A DNA stretch of 64,000 nucleotides from JACCZR01 sp963844805 (GCA_963844805.1 CAWJPU010000002.1:128176-192175); one strand, 5' to 3'. Shown: positions 43,088 through 53,435, counted from the first letter of the stretch. Program-made: numbers and translations. The notes: generated from the sequence alone by a model not told the origin.

Positions 43088-43143
43088 GCGGTGCTCCTAC
43101 CTCCGGTAGGACAGGCGGCCGGCCGGCGCCCGGCCTGCGCTCC
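43088..43143 (-). repeat. 56-bp dispersed element, copy B
   Basis: Inverted copy of 9940-9995, with the same hairpin (43096-43110). It fills the gap between the zinc-ribbon membrane protein gene and ilvB. Relative to ilvB its orientation is opposite to that of copy A relative to argH, so if it acts it does so in a direction-independent way (terminator, protein site) or by chance. Confidence 0.8.
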
Positions 43144-43146
43144 TCG

Positions 43147-43404
43147 CTACGCGGCCAGTTGAGGCCACTCCAGGTCTCTGCCACAGCGCGTGCAGACCTG
43201 GACGTACATCGGCTGGGCCTTGCCGCACTCGGGGCAGGCGCGGCGTGGCTCGTTCTGCTCGAAGCGGTACAGGACGGCCGCCAGCAGGCCGCCGAAGGGG
43301 ATGCAGAACCCGATCAGGAACCAGAGGAAGAACGAGCTGCCCTTGATCTTCCCGACGATCGCCGTGGCCAGCCCGAAGAAGAACAGGATGACTACGAGGC
43401 TCAC
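43147..43404 (-). CDS. Small membrane protein with C-terminal zinc ribbon
   Basis: An 85-aa product: two membrane helices (about 2-17 and 24-44), then CPECGKAQPMYVQVCTRCG, a CxxC...CxxC zinc ribbon. Likely a membrane-anchored zinc-ribbon adaptor of unknown role. GTG at 43404 with TAACCT 7 nt upstream. Its stop is just before the 56-bp element. Confidence 0.82.
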   Translation of the reverse strand: MSLVVILFFFGLATAIVGKIKGSSFFLWFLIGFCIPFGGLLAAVLYRFEQNEPRRACPECGKAQPMYVQVCTRCGRDLEWPQLAA

Positions 43405-43417
43405 GCCTTCGAGGTTA
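43405..43417 (-). promoter_or_regulatory. Leaderless promoter (TAACCT, 7 nt, GTG)
   Basis: TAACCT at 43412-43417 on the minus strand, 7 nt before the zinc-ribbon gene and just after the stop of the GNAT gene. Confidence 0.55.
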
Positions 43418-43421
43418 GGGG

Positions 43422-44384
43422 CTAGAGGACCTGGGCGGGCCGGGTCGGCATGAACCGGTCCAGGCCCGGGAGGGGCACCGACGACATCACCCAGCTGGGC
43501 CAGTAGACCTTGAACCCCAGCCGGCGCAGGTGGCGCAGCAGCCACCAGGCGTCGGTGGTGCAGTACACGCCCAGCCACTCGGGCTCCTGGACCTTGGCCG
43601 AGCGGTCGAGCGCCGCCAGCACCACGGGCACCAGGTCCTCCGGCGTGGCGCCGACTGCCGGCCCGACCTCGCCGTTCGGGCTCACCCAGCACAGGCCGAC
43701 CACCTCCGAGGTGGCCGGGTCGCGGCGCGCCAGGCACGTGCGCGTGCGACCGAAGAACTCGTGCAGCGCCGGGCGCTCGAAGCCGACCGCCGCGGGCTCC
43801 AGCCGCTGCCACTCGGCCACCGCGCGGTCGGCGTTCAGCAGGTGGATGTCGGGGTGGCCGAGGTCCGCGGTCTCCTGCGAGCGGCGGAACGTGTACTCCT
43901 CGACGCTGTGGCGCAGGTGCCAGTGGCCCGTGACCGGCAGCACGCCGAAGTCGGCGTACAGGCTCAGGTCGGTGGCCGCGCCGGCGGCGACCACGACCCG
44001 GGCCCTGGTCCTGGTCGGCGGTCCCGGCCAGCAGCGCTCCAGCAGCGCGCGGCCGATGCCGCGGCCGTGGTGGCTCGAAGCCACCATCAGCTCGGTGACC
44101 TCCTCCATGGCGCCGAAGTCCGCCATCCGCGCGAAGCCGACCAGCTCGCCTTCGTCCTCGCACAGCCAGTAGCAGCCCTCCTGGGCGGCGATGAACTCGA
44201 TCAGCGGGCGGTCGAGCCGCCAGCGGTCCTCGAAGCCCGCCGGGTCGGGGTCGGCCCCGCCGGGATTGACCCCCTGGCGCCGCGCGGCGTCGGCCATCGC
44301 GCGCTCGGCCAGCGCGTAGGTCGCAGCGAGGTCGGCCGGGCGGCCCTCGCGGAACATCAGCTCGCCCGAGGGGACGGCGGTCAC
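43422..44384 (-). CDS. GNAT-family acetyltransferase with two domains
   Basis: A 320-aa protein. The N-terminal domain has FREGRPADLAATYALAERAM and an acetyl-CoA site ELMVASSHHGRGIGRALLE (Q/RxxGxG/A) near 97; the second half, with WLGVYCTTDAWWLLRHLRR, looks like a degenerate second GNAT fold. Substrate unknown. GTG start at 44384 overlaps the end of the NADH dehydrogenase gene, so the two are coupled. Confidence 0.85.
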   Translation of the reverse strand: MTAVPSGELMFREGRPADLAATYALAERAMADAARRQGVNPGGADPDPAGFEDRWRLDRPLIEFIAAQEGCYWLCEDEGELVGFARMADFGAMEEVTELMVASSHHGRGIGRALLERCWPGPPTRTRARVVVAAGAATDLSLYADFGVLPVTGHWHLRHSVEEYTFRRSQETADLGHPDIHLLNADRAVAEWQRLEPAAVGFERPALHEFFGRTRTCLARRDPATSEVVGLCWVSPNGEVGPAVGATPEDLVPVVLAALDRSAKVQEPEWLGVYCTTDAWWLLRHLRRLGFKVYWPSWVMSSVPLPGLDRFMPTRPAQVL

Positions 44385-45687
44385 GGCTTCGGCTCCCCCT
44401 CCTCGTCACCGAGGCGCGCGGGATGCCCGAGCTGCCCGAGCTCTGCGGACGCGCGGCCGAAGAACAGGCCCACGAACCAGTCGGCCCCCAAGCGGGCGCG
44501 CCGGCCCAGGCCCGGCATCAGCATGAGGTGGTAGGTGCGGGCGGCGAACCAGGCCGGCAGCCCGCGCAGGCGGATCCCCGAGCATGGTCGCCACCGCCAG
44601 GTGCTGGCCCATGTCGACGAACACGCCCAGGGTGCGGTAGCGGAAGGGCTTGAGCTTGCGTCCCTTGATCGTCGCGGCCACGTTCTCGGCCGCGCGGCGG
44701 CCCTGGCGCAGAGCGTGCTGAGCGGTCGGCGGGCACGGGCGCTTGCGCCGCTGCGCCGGGTCGGGCACCGCGGCGGAATCGCCTATGGCCCAGACGCCGG
44801 GGAAGCCCTCCACGCGGAGATAGCGGTCGGTCACGATCCGCCCGGCCTCGTTGAGCGGCAGGCCCAGCTGGGCCACGACGGGTGGCGGCTTGACCCCCGC
44901 CGTCCAGCACAGGCAGCGGGTGGGCACGATCTCCCCGGAGGACAGGGTCGCCGCGTCGGCGGTCAGCGAGTCCAGGCGCGTGTCGGTGTGGACCTCGAGG
45001 CCGCGCCCGCGCAGCTCGCGGGTGGCGAACTCCGCCAGGCTCTCGGGGATCTCCTGCATGATCCGGTCCTCGGCCTCCACCAGGACCCAGCGGGTCCCGT
45101 CGATGCGGCAGTGGGGGTAGCGGTGGATCACCGAGTTGACGAAGTCCTGCAGCTCGGCGATCCCCTCCACGCCCGCGTAGCCGGCGCCCACGAACACGAA
45201 GGTCAGGTATGCGCGCCGCTGCTCGGAGTCGGGCAGGGACTCGGCCACCTCGAGGTTCCACAGCGCGCGGTTGCGCAGCTCGACGGCATCGGGCAGGTCG
45301 TTGAAGCCGAGGCCGTGCTCGGCCAGGCCCGGGACGGGGAGCGTGCGCGAGACCGATCCCAGGGCCAGGATCAGGTGGTCGTAGGCCAGTGTCTCGTCGC
45401 GGCCGTCGACCGTCCGGACCTGGAGCCTGCGCTCCGCCGGCTCGGCCCCGGTCACCGAGCCCGATCTTGACCTCGCTCCAGCCCAGCTCCTCGCGCACCG
45501 GGACCACGACGTGCCGCGGCTCGAGCGAGCCCGCCGCAGCTCCGGGCAACAGCGGCGTGTAGAGCAGGTAGTTGTGGTTGGTGACCAGCGTGATGCGCGC
45601 GCTGTGGCGTGCGAGGGCCGACTCGAGGCGGCGGGCGGCGTACAGGCCGCCGAAGCCGCCGCCGGCGATGACGACGTCGAAGGCCAC
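44381..45687 (-). CDS. ndh: Type II NADH dehydrogenase, two frameshifts
   Basis: Single-subunit, non-pumping NADH:quinone oxidoreductase on the inner membrane face. FDVVIAGGGFGGLYAARRLE (FAD site) at the N-terminus, YDHLILALGSVSRTLPVPG near 110, FVFVGAGYAGVEGIAELQDF (NADH site) near 165, CLCWTAGVKPPPVV and GVWAIGDSAAVPDP near 295 match NDH-2. The C-terminal LPAWFAARTYHLMLMPGLGR is the usual membrane-binding tail. Shifts at 45460-45462 and at the C run 44576-44579 each need one base removed; the protein is then about 435 aa. It would feed the menaquinone made by the men genes here. Confidence 0.9.
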
Positions 45688-45700
45688 GGGCGCGGCGAGG

Positions 45701-46351
45701 CTAGCGAGCCTCGGCGCGGGCCCGGTCTCGGGCCACGTCGAGCGCCGGGCGCATCGCCTTCGGCAGCCGCCTGCGCACCCGCCACGGCGCCCCGCAGAAA
45801 GCGTGGTTGGCCACCGTGGCGAAGCCCTCCTCGTCGGTACGCAAGGCCAGCAGCAGGTGGGCGATGCGGTCCGAGGGCGGCAGCTCGGGCTCGGGCACGC
45901 GCACGCAGAAGCAGTGCACACGCTTGCCGCCGGGGCTGACCAGCAGGGCACCGGCCTCCCCCACCAGCCACGTGCCCAGGCCGCCCGGCTCGAGCGCCAG
46001 GCCGGTGTCGCGCTGCAGCTCGCGCACCTCGTGGTCGAGCAGGTCGCCCAGCAGGCCCTGCGCCACCGGCTCGGCGCGATCGTTGCGCGGGCCCTTGGGC
46101 CGCACCACGCTCGCCCCGCGGAAGGCGTACAGCTCGGGGATCATCCAGGCGTGCGCGGCCGTGGCCAGCGCCACCGGGAGCGTGATCGGCTCCAAGGCCA
46201 CCATCGCCACGCTGCCCGTCGCCAGCGGCGCGGTGTAGAGCGCGGTCGACACCCGCCACCAGCGCCCGTGGCGCGCGAGGAAGCGCGCGTCGGTGCGCTC
46301 GCGCCAGGGGACCTGGCCGAGCTCGGGAAGAGCTGGGGCCGGAGCGCTCAA
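45701..46351 (-). CDS. Conserved-looking protein of unknown function
   Basis: A 216-aa product from a TTG at 46351 that overlaps the preceding stop as TTGA. A central hydrophobic part (about 36-75, TALYTAPLATGSVAMVALEP then LPVALATAAHAWMIPELYAF) may be one or two membrane helices; the rest is soluble, with CFCVRVPEPE and LLLALRTDEEGFATVAN blocks. I do not recognise a family. It forms a pair with the 74-aa protein upstream and ends 13 nt before ndh. Confidence 0.7.
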   Translation of the reverse strand: MSAPAPALPELGQVPWRERTDARFLARHGRWWRVSTALYTAPLATGSVAMVALEPITLPVALATAAHAWMIPELYAFRGASVVRPKGPRNDRAEPVAQGLLGDLLDHEVRELQRDTGLALEPGGLGTWLVGEAGALLVSPGGKRVHCFCVRVPEPELPPSDRIAHLLLALRTDEEGFATVANHAFCGAPWRVRRRLPKAMRPALDVARDRARAEAR

Positions 46352-46572
46352 CCGCCGGCGATCGGGCGGCGCAGGATGACCAGGTCGGCCCCCCGCGGCA
46401 GATCGCGCACCTGCGCCGCGCTGCCCGGGCCATCCGGGACCGTCCCGATGTAGCCGAGGTCGAGCTGGCCGCGGAACTCCTGGACGGCGGCCTCGAAGGC
46501 GGCGTCGTCCTGGGTGGTCCACTCAGCGAGCGTCGAGTGGCCCGTGCCGTCCATGCGGATGAGTCGCGCCAT
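46348..46572 (-). CDS. Small acidic protein of unknown function
   Basis: A 74-aa product from the ATG at 46572 behind a GGAGGA site. An inverted repeat CTCCTA/TAGGAG overlaps that site and could sequester it. The protein begins MARLIRMDGTGHSTLAEW and has an alpha-helical DDAAFEAAVQEFRGQL stretch. Its start resembles nothing I can name. Divergent from the PRC-barrel gene. Confidence 0.65.
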   Translation of the reverse strand: MARLIRMDGTGHSTLAEWTTQDDAAFEAAVQEFRGQLDLGYIGTVPDGPGSAAQVRDLPRGADLVILRRPIAGG

Positions 46573-46704
46573 GCTTGTCCTCCTATCCGGGTTAGGAGCC
46601 GAGGATACGCCTCCGGTCCAGCCCACCCGGCTCGTGGCGCGGGAGGCATCGGTTGCCCCTCTCCGGGGTAGTCGTGGTGGGGGAAAGAGGGAGAGGAGGG
46701 CCGG

Positions 46705-47127
46705 ATGGCCCGCTCGGAAGCCAAAAGCGCGGACCTGGCGGAGTGGTCGGGGCGCACGCTCATCGACCGCAACGGCGAGAGGATCGGCGAGGTCGACTTC
46801 CTGTACGTCGACAGCGACTCCGACCGGCCCGAGTGGGCCGGCGTGCTCAACCTGCACCTGCTCGGGATGCGACCGGCGCTCGTGCCGCTGCGCCGCGCCT
46901 CGGTCCGCGGGCGGGAGGTCCGGCTGAGCAACGTCACCAGGGCCCAGGTGCGAAGCGCGCCCTACGTGGAGCCCGCGCAAGGGCTGTCCGAGGAGGACGA
47001 GGCTCTGCTCCTCGGGCACTACCGCCTGCTCCGCGGCGTCACCCGGCGGCCGACGCCTCCGAAGCCTCCCACCGGGCCGCGGCGACGCCCCCGGCCGACC
47101 GGCTCGTCCCCTCTCCACCCGGGGTAG
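46705..47127 (+). CDS. PRC-barrel domain protein
   Basis: A 140-aa protein with one PRC-barrel (about 12-80: LAEWSGRTLIDRNGERIGEV, then YVDSDSDRPEWAGVLNLHLLG), a fold also found in RimM and photosynthetic reaction-centre H subunits; stand-alone actinobacterial members are often stress induced. A Pro/Arg-rich tail follows. ATG at 46705 with AGAGGAGGG. First gene of a rightward set with the SRPBCC and repeat proteins. Confidence 0.88.
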   Translation: MARSEAKSADLAEWSGRTLIDRNGERIGEVDFLYVDSDSDRPEWAGVLNLHLLGMRPALVPLRRASVRGREVRLSNVTRAQVRSAPYVEPAQGLSEEDEALLLGHYRLLRGVTRRPTPPKPPTGPRRRPRPTGSSPLHPG

Positions 47128-47143
47128 CCCGGACAGGGGACCA

Positions 47144-47168
47144 GTTTCGGGATGGGTGAGGGGGGTAG
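47144..47168 (+). promoter_or_regulatory. Stress-sigma (SigB/SigF-type) promoter candidate
   Basis: GTTT (47144-47147), 15 nt, GGGTAG (47163-47168), 54 nt before the SRPBCC start. It matches the known actinobacterial SigB/SigF pattern GTTT-N14-16-GGGTAT except for the last base. Local G richness lowers the weight. Confidence 0.4.
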
Positions 47169-47222
47169 AGTATGGGGTAAATCAGGGTGTGGGCGGGGGA
47201 CCCACGACGAGGAGGAGGCGGA

Positions 47223-48601
47223 ATGGCGAGCAAGACGAGCGCTAAGACCGAGAACGCGAAGGAAGTCACCGACCAAGCCGCCGACACGGCGTCCGATGGC
47301 GCGCAGGACGCGAAGGACACCGCAGGCGAGGCGACCGGCCAGTCGAACGGAATCTTCTCTGAGCTCAAGGACACCGCGCGCGACGCCGCGCTGGACGTGC
47401 TCAAGCCGATCGTCAAGGAAGCCGCGCAGTCGGCCGCGGGCTACGCCGCCAAGAAGGGCCCCGAGATGATCAAGGACAAGGTCGGCGACCTGACGGACGG
47501 CGGCGGCATCGAGGACCTGCTGCAGGGCGACGGCCTCAAGGATCTCGCGAACAACGCGCTCAAGGAGGGGGGCCCGCTCGGCAAGGTCGCCGGGAAGCTC
47601 GGCGTGGGCGGGAACATCGTCGGAAACATGCTGCCCGGCGGCGACGACGACGAGGACGGCGAGGGCGGCGAGACCGACGCCGACGCGACCGGCAGCGGCC
47701 GGCGCATGCCCGTCCAGCAGTCGATGGACGTCGCGGTGCCCCTGAGCGTGGCCTACAACCAGTGGACCCAGTTCGAGGAGTACCCGAACTTCATGCACCG
47801 GGTGAACAGCGCCAGCCAGGACGAAGAGGGCTACGTCACCTTCACCGAGAAGATGTGGAACTTCACCCGCGACTTCAAGGCGGAGATCGTCGAGCAGCGT
47901 CCCGACGAGCGGATCGTCTGGCGCAGCGTCAACGGCCTCAAGCATGCCGGCGTGGTGACCTTCCACGAGCTGGCACCGCGCTTGACCCATATCGAGCTCA
48001 CGGTCGACTTCAAGCCCGCGGGCTTCTTCGAGAAGATCGGGCGCGGAGCCCGCTTCTCGAAGCGCGCGATCAGGGCCGATATGCATCGCTTCAAGGCCTA
48101 CATCGAGATGAAGGAGGAGGAGGACGGCTCCTGGCGCGGCTTCGTCGAGGACGGCGAGTTCACCGGCTGGGAAGAGGAGCAGGCCGAGGACGAGCAGGCC
48201 GAGGAGATGGAGGGCGAAGAGGCCCCCGAGGGAGAGGCCGACGAGGAGGAGCAGCCCGAGGCCGAGGAGGAGCAGCCGAGGCCGAGGAGGAGCCGGCTGA
48301 GGACGAGGAGAGCGAAGAGGAGCTCGAAGACGAGGAGGAGCCGGAGGCCGAGGAGGAGCCCGAAGAGGAGGCCGAGGCCGAGGAGGAGCCTGAGGCCGAG
48401 GAGCCGGAGGAGGAGCCCGAGGAGAAGCCGGCCCCGCGCCGCCGTCGCCGCACCACCAAGTCGGGCGGCAACGGCCGCTCCGCCCAGTCAGGGCAGAAGC
48501 GCCGCTCGTCGTCGTCGCAGAAGTCCAACGGCGGTGGAGGCCGGAAGCGGCCGAGCTCGCCACGCAAGCCGAAGCCCGCGCGCACCGCGGCACGCTCGTA
48601 G
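47223..48601 (+). CDS. SRPBCC (polyketide cyclase/dehydrase-like) protein with acidic and basic tail, one frameshift
   Basis: About 459 aa. Residues 1-40 are Ala/Asp/Lys-rich and disordered-looking; 40-155 amphipathic; 160-305 form a START/SRPBCC domain (DVAVPLSVAYNQWTQFEEYP, PDERIVWRSVNGLKHAGVV, FHELAPRLTHIELTVDFKPA); then about 80 residues almost all Glu/Ala/Pro and a basic Arg/Lys/Ser tail. One base too many near 48275 breaks the acidic tract; the frames on both sides are alike in composition. The core strongly recalls SRPBCC proteins in actinobacterial gas-vesicle clusters, but no gvp structural gene is seen here. ATG with GAGGAGG. Confidence 0.82.
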
Positions 48602-48624
48602 CGCGCCCGAGAGGAGCTCGATAG

Positions 48625-49956
48625 ATGGCCACGCAGAAGAAGCAGAAGAACCGAGAGCACGAGCGGCGACAACGGCGGCGACCAGTCGAAGTCCAACCGG
48701 CGGGCGTCGCAGAAGGACGAGGAGTACCGGTTCGCGAGCAACCTGCCCGACGACGACAAGGGCTCGGTCCCGGAGTCCGAGTACCAGGACTACGCGATCA
48801 TGTCGCGTGAGGACACGAGCGAGGCGCCCGACGTCCTGCTCGACGTCCCGGTCGTCAAGGTCGACGAGATCAACTTCGAGCTGGAGGACCTGCGGGCGCG
48901 GGTGTCCCTCCAGGCCCAGGTGCTCGACCTGCTCGAGCTGAGCGTAGGCGCGGACGTGTCCCTCGGGCGCGTGGCCCTCGAGATCAAGGGCGTCGAGGCT
49001 CAGGCGCTGCTGAAGGTCCGCCTCGACAACGTGGCCGCGATCGTCGATCGCGTGCTGACGACCATCGACCGCAACCCCCAGATCCTGGAGAACATCACCG
49101 AGGGCGTCGGGAAGGCGGTCGACGAGGTCGGCCAGGGCGCCGGCAAGGCGGTCGGCGAGATCGGCGAGGGCGCCGGCGAGGCCGTCGAGGAGGTCGGCGA
49201 GGGCGCCGGCTCAGCCGTCGAGGACGTCGGCGAAGGCGCCGGCTCGGCCGTGAAGGACGTCGGCGAGGGAGCGGGCTCCGCTGTCGAGGACGTCGGCGAG
49301 GGCGCCGGGTCGCCGTCGAGGATGTCGGTGAAGGCGCCGGCTCGGCCGTGGAGGACGTCGGCGAGGGCGCCGGCGAGGCAGTCGAGGATGTCGGCGAAGG
49401 GGCCGGTTCCGCGGTGGAGGACGTCGGCGAGGGCGCCGGCGAGGCGGTCGAGTCCACCGGCGAGGCGGTGGAGGACGTCGGCGAGGGCGCCGGCGAGGCG
49501 GTCGAGTCCACCGGCGAGGCGGTGGAGGACGTCGGCGAGGGCGCCGGCGAGGCGGTCGAGTCCACCGGCGAGGCGGTCGAGGAGGTCGGCGACGATGCCG
49601 GCGAGGCGGCCAAGGGCGCGACCAAGGAGGTCGGCAAGACCGCGCGGGGCGCGACCAAGGAAGCCGGCAAGACGGCCCGCGGCGCGACCAAGGAGGCGGG
49701 CAAGACCACGCGCGGCGCCACCAAGCAGGCGGGCAAGGCCGCCCAGGGCGCCACCAAGGAGGCCGGGAAGACGACCCGCGGGGCGACCAAGCAGGCGGGC
49801 AAGACCGCCCAGGGGGCGACCAAGCAGGCGGGCAAGACTGCCAAGAGCGCCACGGGCAAGTCGGGCTCGTCCTCGAAGTCGAAGTCGGGCTCGTCCTCGA
49901 AGTCGAAGTCGGGCTCGTCCAACAAGCGGTCGAGGTCCAGGAAGAAGAAGAGCTAG
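48625..49956 (+). CDS. Repeat protein with LEA-like 11-mers, two frameshifts
   Basis: About 443 aa from the ATG at 48625 (site GAGAGGAG). A charged, disordered start; a compact domain at about 70-160 (VPVVKVDEINFELEDLRARV, SLQAQVLDLLELSVGADVSL, then VEAQALLKVRLDNVAAIVD); then acidic 11-mers AVEDVGEGAGS, about 12 copies, mixed with 7-mers AVESTGE; then seven basic 11-mers ATKEAGKTARG; then a Ser/Lys tail. Both 11-mers keep small or apolar residues at positions 1, 2, 5 and 9, as in group 3 LEA proteins. Shifts near 48660 (one base too many) and 49311 (one missing). The compact domain may also occur in gas-vesicle loci, from memory. Function unknown. Confidence 0.8.
49115..49614 (+). repeat. Coding repeats, acidic 11-mers with a perfect 3 x 54-bp array
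   Basis: Units of 33 nt encoding AVEDVGEGAGS variants. Within it, 49411-49572 is three identical 54-bp copies encoding AVEDVGEGAGEAVESTGE. Perfect identity suggests recent expansion. The reading-frame slip at 49311 lies in the same array. Confidence 0.9.
49618..49848 (+). repeat. Coding repeats, seven basic 33-bp units
   Basis: Seven consecutive 33-nt units encoding ATK(E/Q)(V/A)GK(T/A)(A/T)(R/Q/K)(G/S). They differ mostly at synonymous or conservative positions, so the protein pattern is under selection. Confidence 0.9.
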
Positions 49957-49959
49957 CCC

Positions 49960-50213
49960 GTGGGCGGCGAGCGCAAGAAGAAGCCGGACATCGAGTTCGG
50001 GGCGCGCATCGACGCCAAGGAGATGCGCTTCGAGGAGGTGCCGGAGACCAAGGTCGAGTTCTTCGGCAGCCCCGGGCACGAGTCCGATCACGGCGACCGG
50101 CGCGAGAACCTGCCCGACGAGGTCGAGCCGAACAAGACCTACCGCGACGTGCGCGTCGACTACCGGCTGTCCAGCCGCCTCGTCTACGACGACGAGGACG
50201 AGGACAGCTCGGG

Positions 50214-50217
<4 letters not shown>
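49960..50217 (+). CDS. Small charged protein of unknown function
   Basis: An 85-aa hydrophilic product from a GTG at 49960, 3 nt after the repeat-protein stop. Conserved-looking blocks: FGARIDAKEMRFEEVPET, RRENLPDEVEPNKTYRDVRV and DYRLSSRLVYDDED. No domain recognised. Its place directly after the repeat protein suggests the same operon. Confidence 0.72.
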
Positions 50218-51623
<1,406 letters not shown>

Positions 51624-51631
<8 letters not shown>

Positions 51632-53029
51632 GCGCGGGGCTCCCGTCGAAGCCGATGGCCTGCTCCAGCGCGTGGCCGGCGTCGAGCAGCTTCCCTTCCG
51701 AGAAGGCCGGGCCGGCGAGCTGGAAGCCCACCGGCAGGCCCTCGCTCAGCCCGGCGGGGATGGACAGCGCCGGGATGCCGGCCAGCGGCATGGGCACCGT
51801 GAAGTAGTCGGACAGGTACATCGCGTACGGGTCGTCGGTGCGCTCGCCCAGCCTGAAGGCGACGCTGGGCGAGGTCGGCGTGACGATCACGTCCACCTGC
51901 TCGAAGGCGGTGCGGAAGTCCTCGGCGATCTTGGTGCGCACGCGCTGGGCCTTGCCGTACAGGGCGTCGTAGTAGCCCGAGGACAGCGCGTAGGTGCCGA
52001 GCATGATCCGCCGCTTGACCTCGTCGCCGAAACCGTCACCGCGGGTCTGCTCGTACATCGACAGCAGGTCGCCGTTGCCGCTGCGCAGCCCGAACCGCAC
52101 GCCGTCGTAGCGCGCGAGGTTGGCGCTCGCCTCCGCCGGGGCCAGGAGGTAGTAGGCGCTCAGGCCGTGGTCGGCGTTCGGGAGGTCGATCTGCCGCACC
52201 TCGCCGCCCAGCTCCTCGATCAGCTTCAGCGTGGCCTCGAAGACCTCGGTCACGCCGGGCTCCACCCCGTCGCGGGTCAGGTTCGATGGCACGCCGAAGC
52301 GGATGCCGTCGAGGCGCTCGGCGGTCGGCGTGGGCACCTCTCCCGGGTAATCGAGCGAAGTGGAGTCGCAGGGGTCGCGGCCGACCATGTGCGAGAACAG
52401 CAGCGCCGCGTCCTTGACGTCGCGGGTGAGCGGGCCCGCCTGGTCGAGCGAGGAGGCGAAGGCGATCATCCCGTAGCGCGACACCGCGCCGTAGGTCGGC
52501 TTCAGCCCCACCACCCCGCACAGCGAGGCGGGCTGGCGGATCGAGCCGCCCGTGTCGGTGCCGATGGCCCACGGCGCCAGGCCCGCCGCCACGGCGGCCG
52601 CCGAGCCGCCGCTCGACCCGCCCGGCACGCGCTCCCGGTCCCACGGGTTCTGCACCGGCCCGAAGCCGGAGTTCTCGTTGGACGAGCCCATCGCGAACTC
52701 GTCCATGTTGGTCTTGCCGAGCATGGGCGCGCCGGCCTCGGCCAGCCGGCGCACGCTGGTTGCGGTGTACGCGCGGGCGGTGCCCTTCCAGGATCCGCGA
52801 GGCGGCGGCGCTGGGGACCCCCTCGACGCAGAACAGGTCCTTGACCGCGAGCGGGACGCCGGCCAGCGGGCCTTGGCTGGGCGTCTGCGGGGCTTCGTCG
52901 GCCACCCACAGGAACGCGTTGAGATCATCGGCGGCGGCGCGCTCTCGGTAGGCCTCGAACAGCTCGGCCGCCGACAGCTCGCCGGACCGGATCTGCTCGC
53001 GCGGCCTGTGCTGCGGTGAGCTCGATCAT
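51624..53029 (-). CDS. gatA: Asp/Glu-tRNA amidotransferase subunit A, two frameshifts
   Basis: Amidase-signature glutaminase subunit. The Ser-Ser-Lys triad is visible: Lys in GVPLAVKDLFCVEGV, cis-Ser and catalytic Ser in GGSSGGSAAAVAAG and GTDTGGSIRQPAS. RYDGVRFGLRSGN and IMLGTYALSSGYYDALY are also typical. The N-terminus shifts near 53002 and again near 52788; with one base removed at each the protein reads IELTAAQAAEQIRSGELSAA onward, about 467 aa. ATG at 53029 overlaps the gatC stop. Confidence 0.95.
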
Positions 53030-53310
53030 CCGCCGGGGCTGGGGACGCGGAAGCCCTCGTCCGAGGCGTCGGGGGCGCCCTCGAGGATGCGCTCGCGGGG
53101 CCAGCTCTCGCGCGGCTCGTCGGCCCGCAGCACGTTCTCGAGCGGGATCACGTGCGAGGTGGGCTCGACGTCGTCGAGGTCGAGGGCCTGGATGGCCTCG
53201 ACGTGCTGGAGGATGTCGCTCAGCTCGCCGGTCATCCGCTCCACCTCCTCGTCGGTGAGCCGCAGCCGGGCGAGGCGGGCGACGTGCAGGACCTGCTCGC
53301 GGTCGATCAC
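53026..53310 (-). CDS. gatC: Asp/Glu-tRNA amidotransferase subunit C
   Basis: A 94-aa subunit that stabilises GatA and bridges GatA-GatB. VLHVARLARLRLTDEEVERM, LSDILQHVEAIQALDLDDVE and the C-terminal DEGFRVPSPGG match GatC. GTG at 53310 has TAGACT 7 nt upstream, so gatC heads a leaderless gatCAB transcript. Confidence 0.95.
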   Translation of the reverse strand: MIDREQVLHVARLARLRLTDEEVERMTGELSDILQHVEAIQALDLDDVEPTSHVIPLENVLRADEPRESWPRERILEGAPDASDEGFRVPSPGG

Positions 53311-53323
53311 GAGCGCGAGTCTA
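53311..53323 (-). promoter_or_regulatory. Leaderless promoter of gatCAB (TAGACT, 7 nt, GTG)
   Basis: TAGACT at 53318-53323 on the minus strand, 7 nt before the gatC start. Confidence 0.6.
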
Positions 53324-53435
53324 GGTCGGGCGCGTGCGGCACGTCCCCTCCGAGGAAGTCGTCAGCGCGCTGACGGTTTTTTCGAGTGGGTGCCACGCTC
53401 CCCGGCCGCGTCGCCGCGGCGGTCCGGGGCCGGGT

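Noticed and set aside
43058..43147. Leader peptide, T-box or other attenuator before ilvB
   Set aside because: No Val/Ile/Leu-rich short ORF and no T-box core; the gap is only about 90 nt and is filled by the 56-bp element and a TAGAAT box.
49115..49848. CRISPR-like array
   Set aside because: Repeats are 33 or 54 bp, contiguous without unique spacers, and keep an open reading frame: protein repeats.
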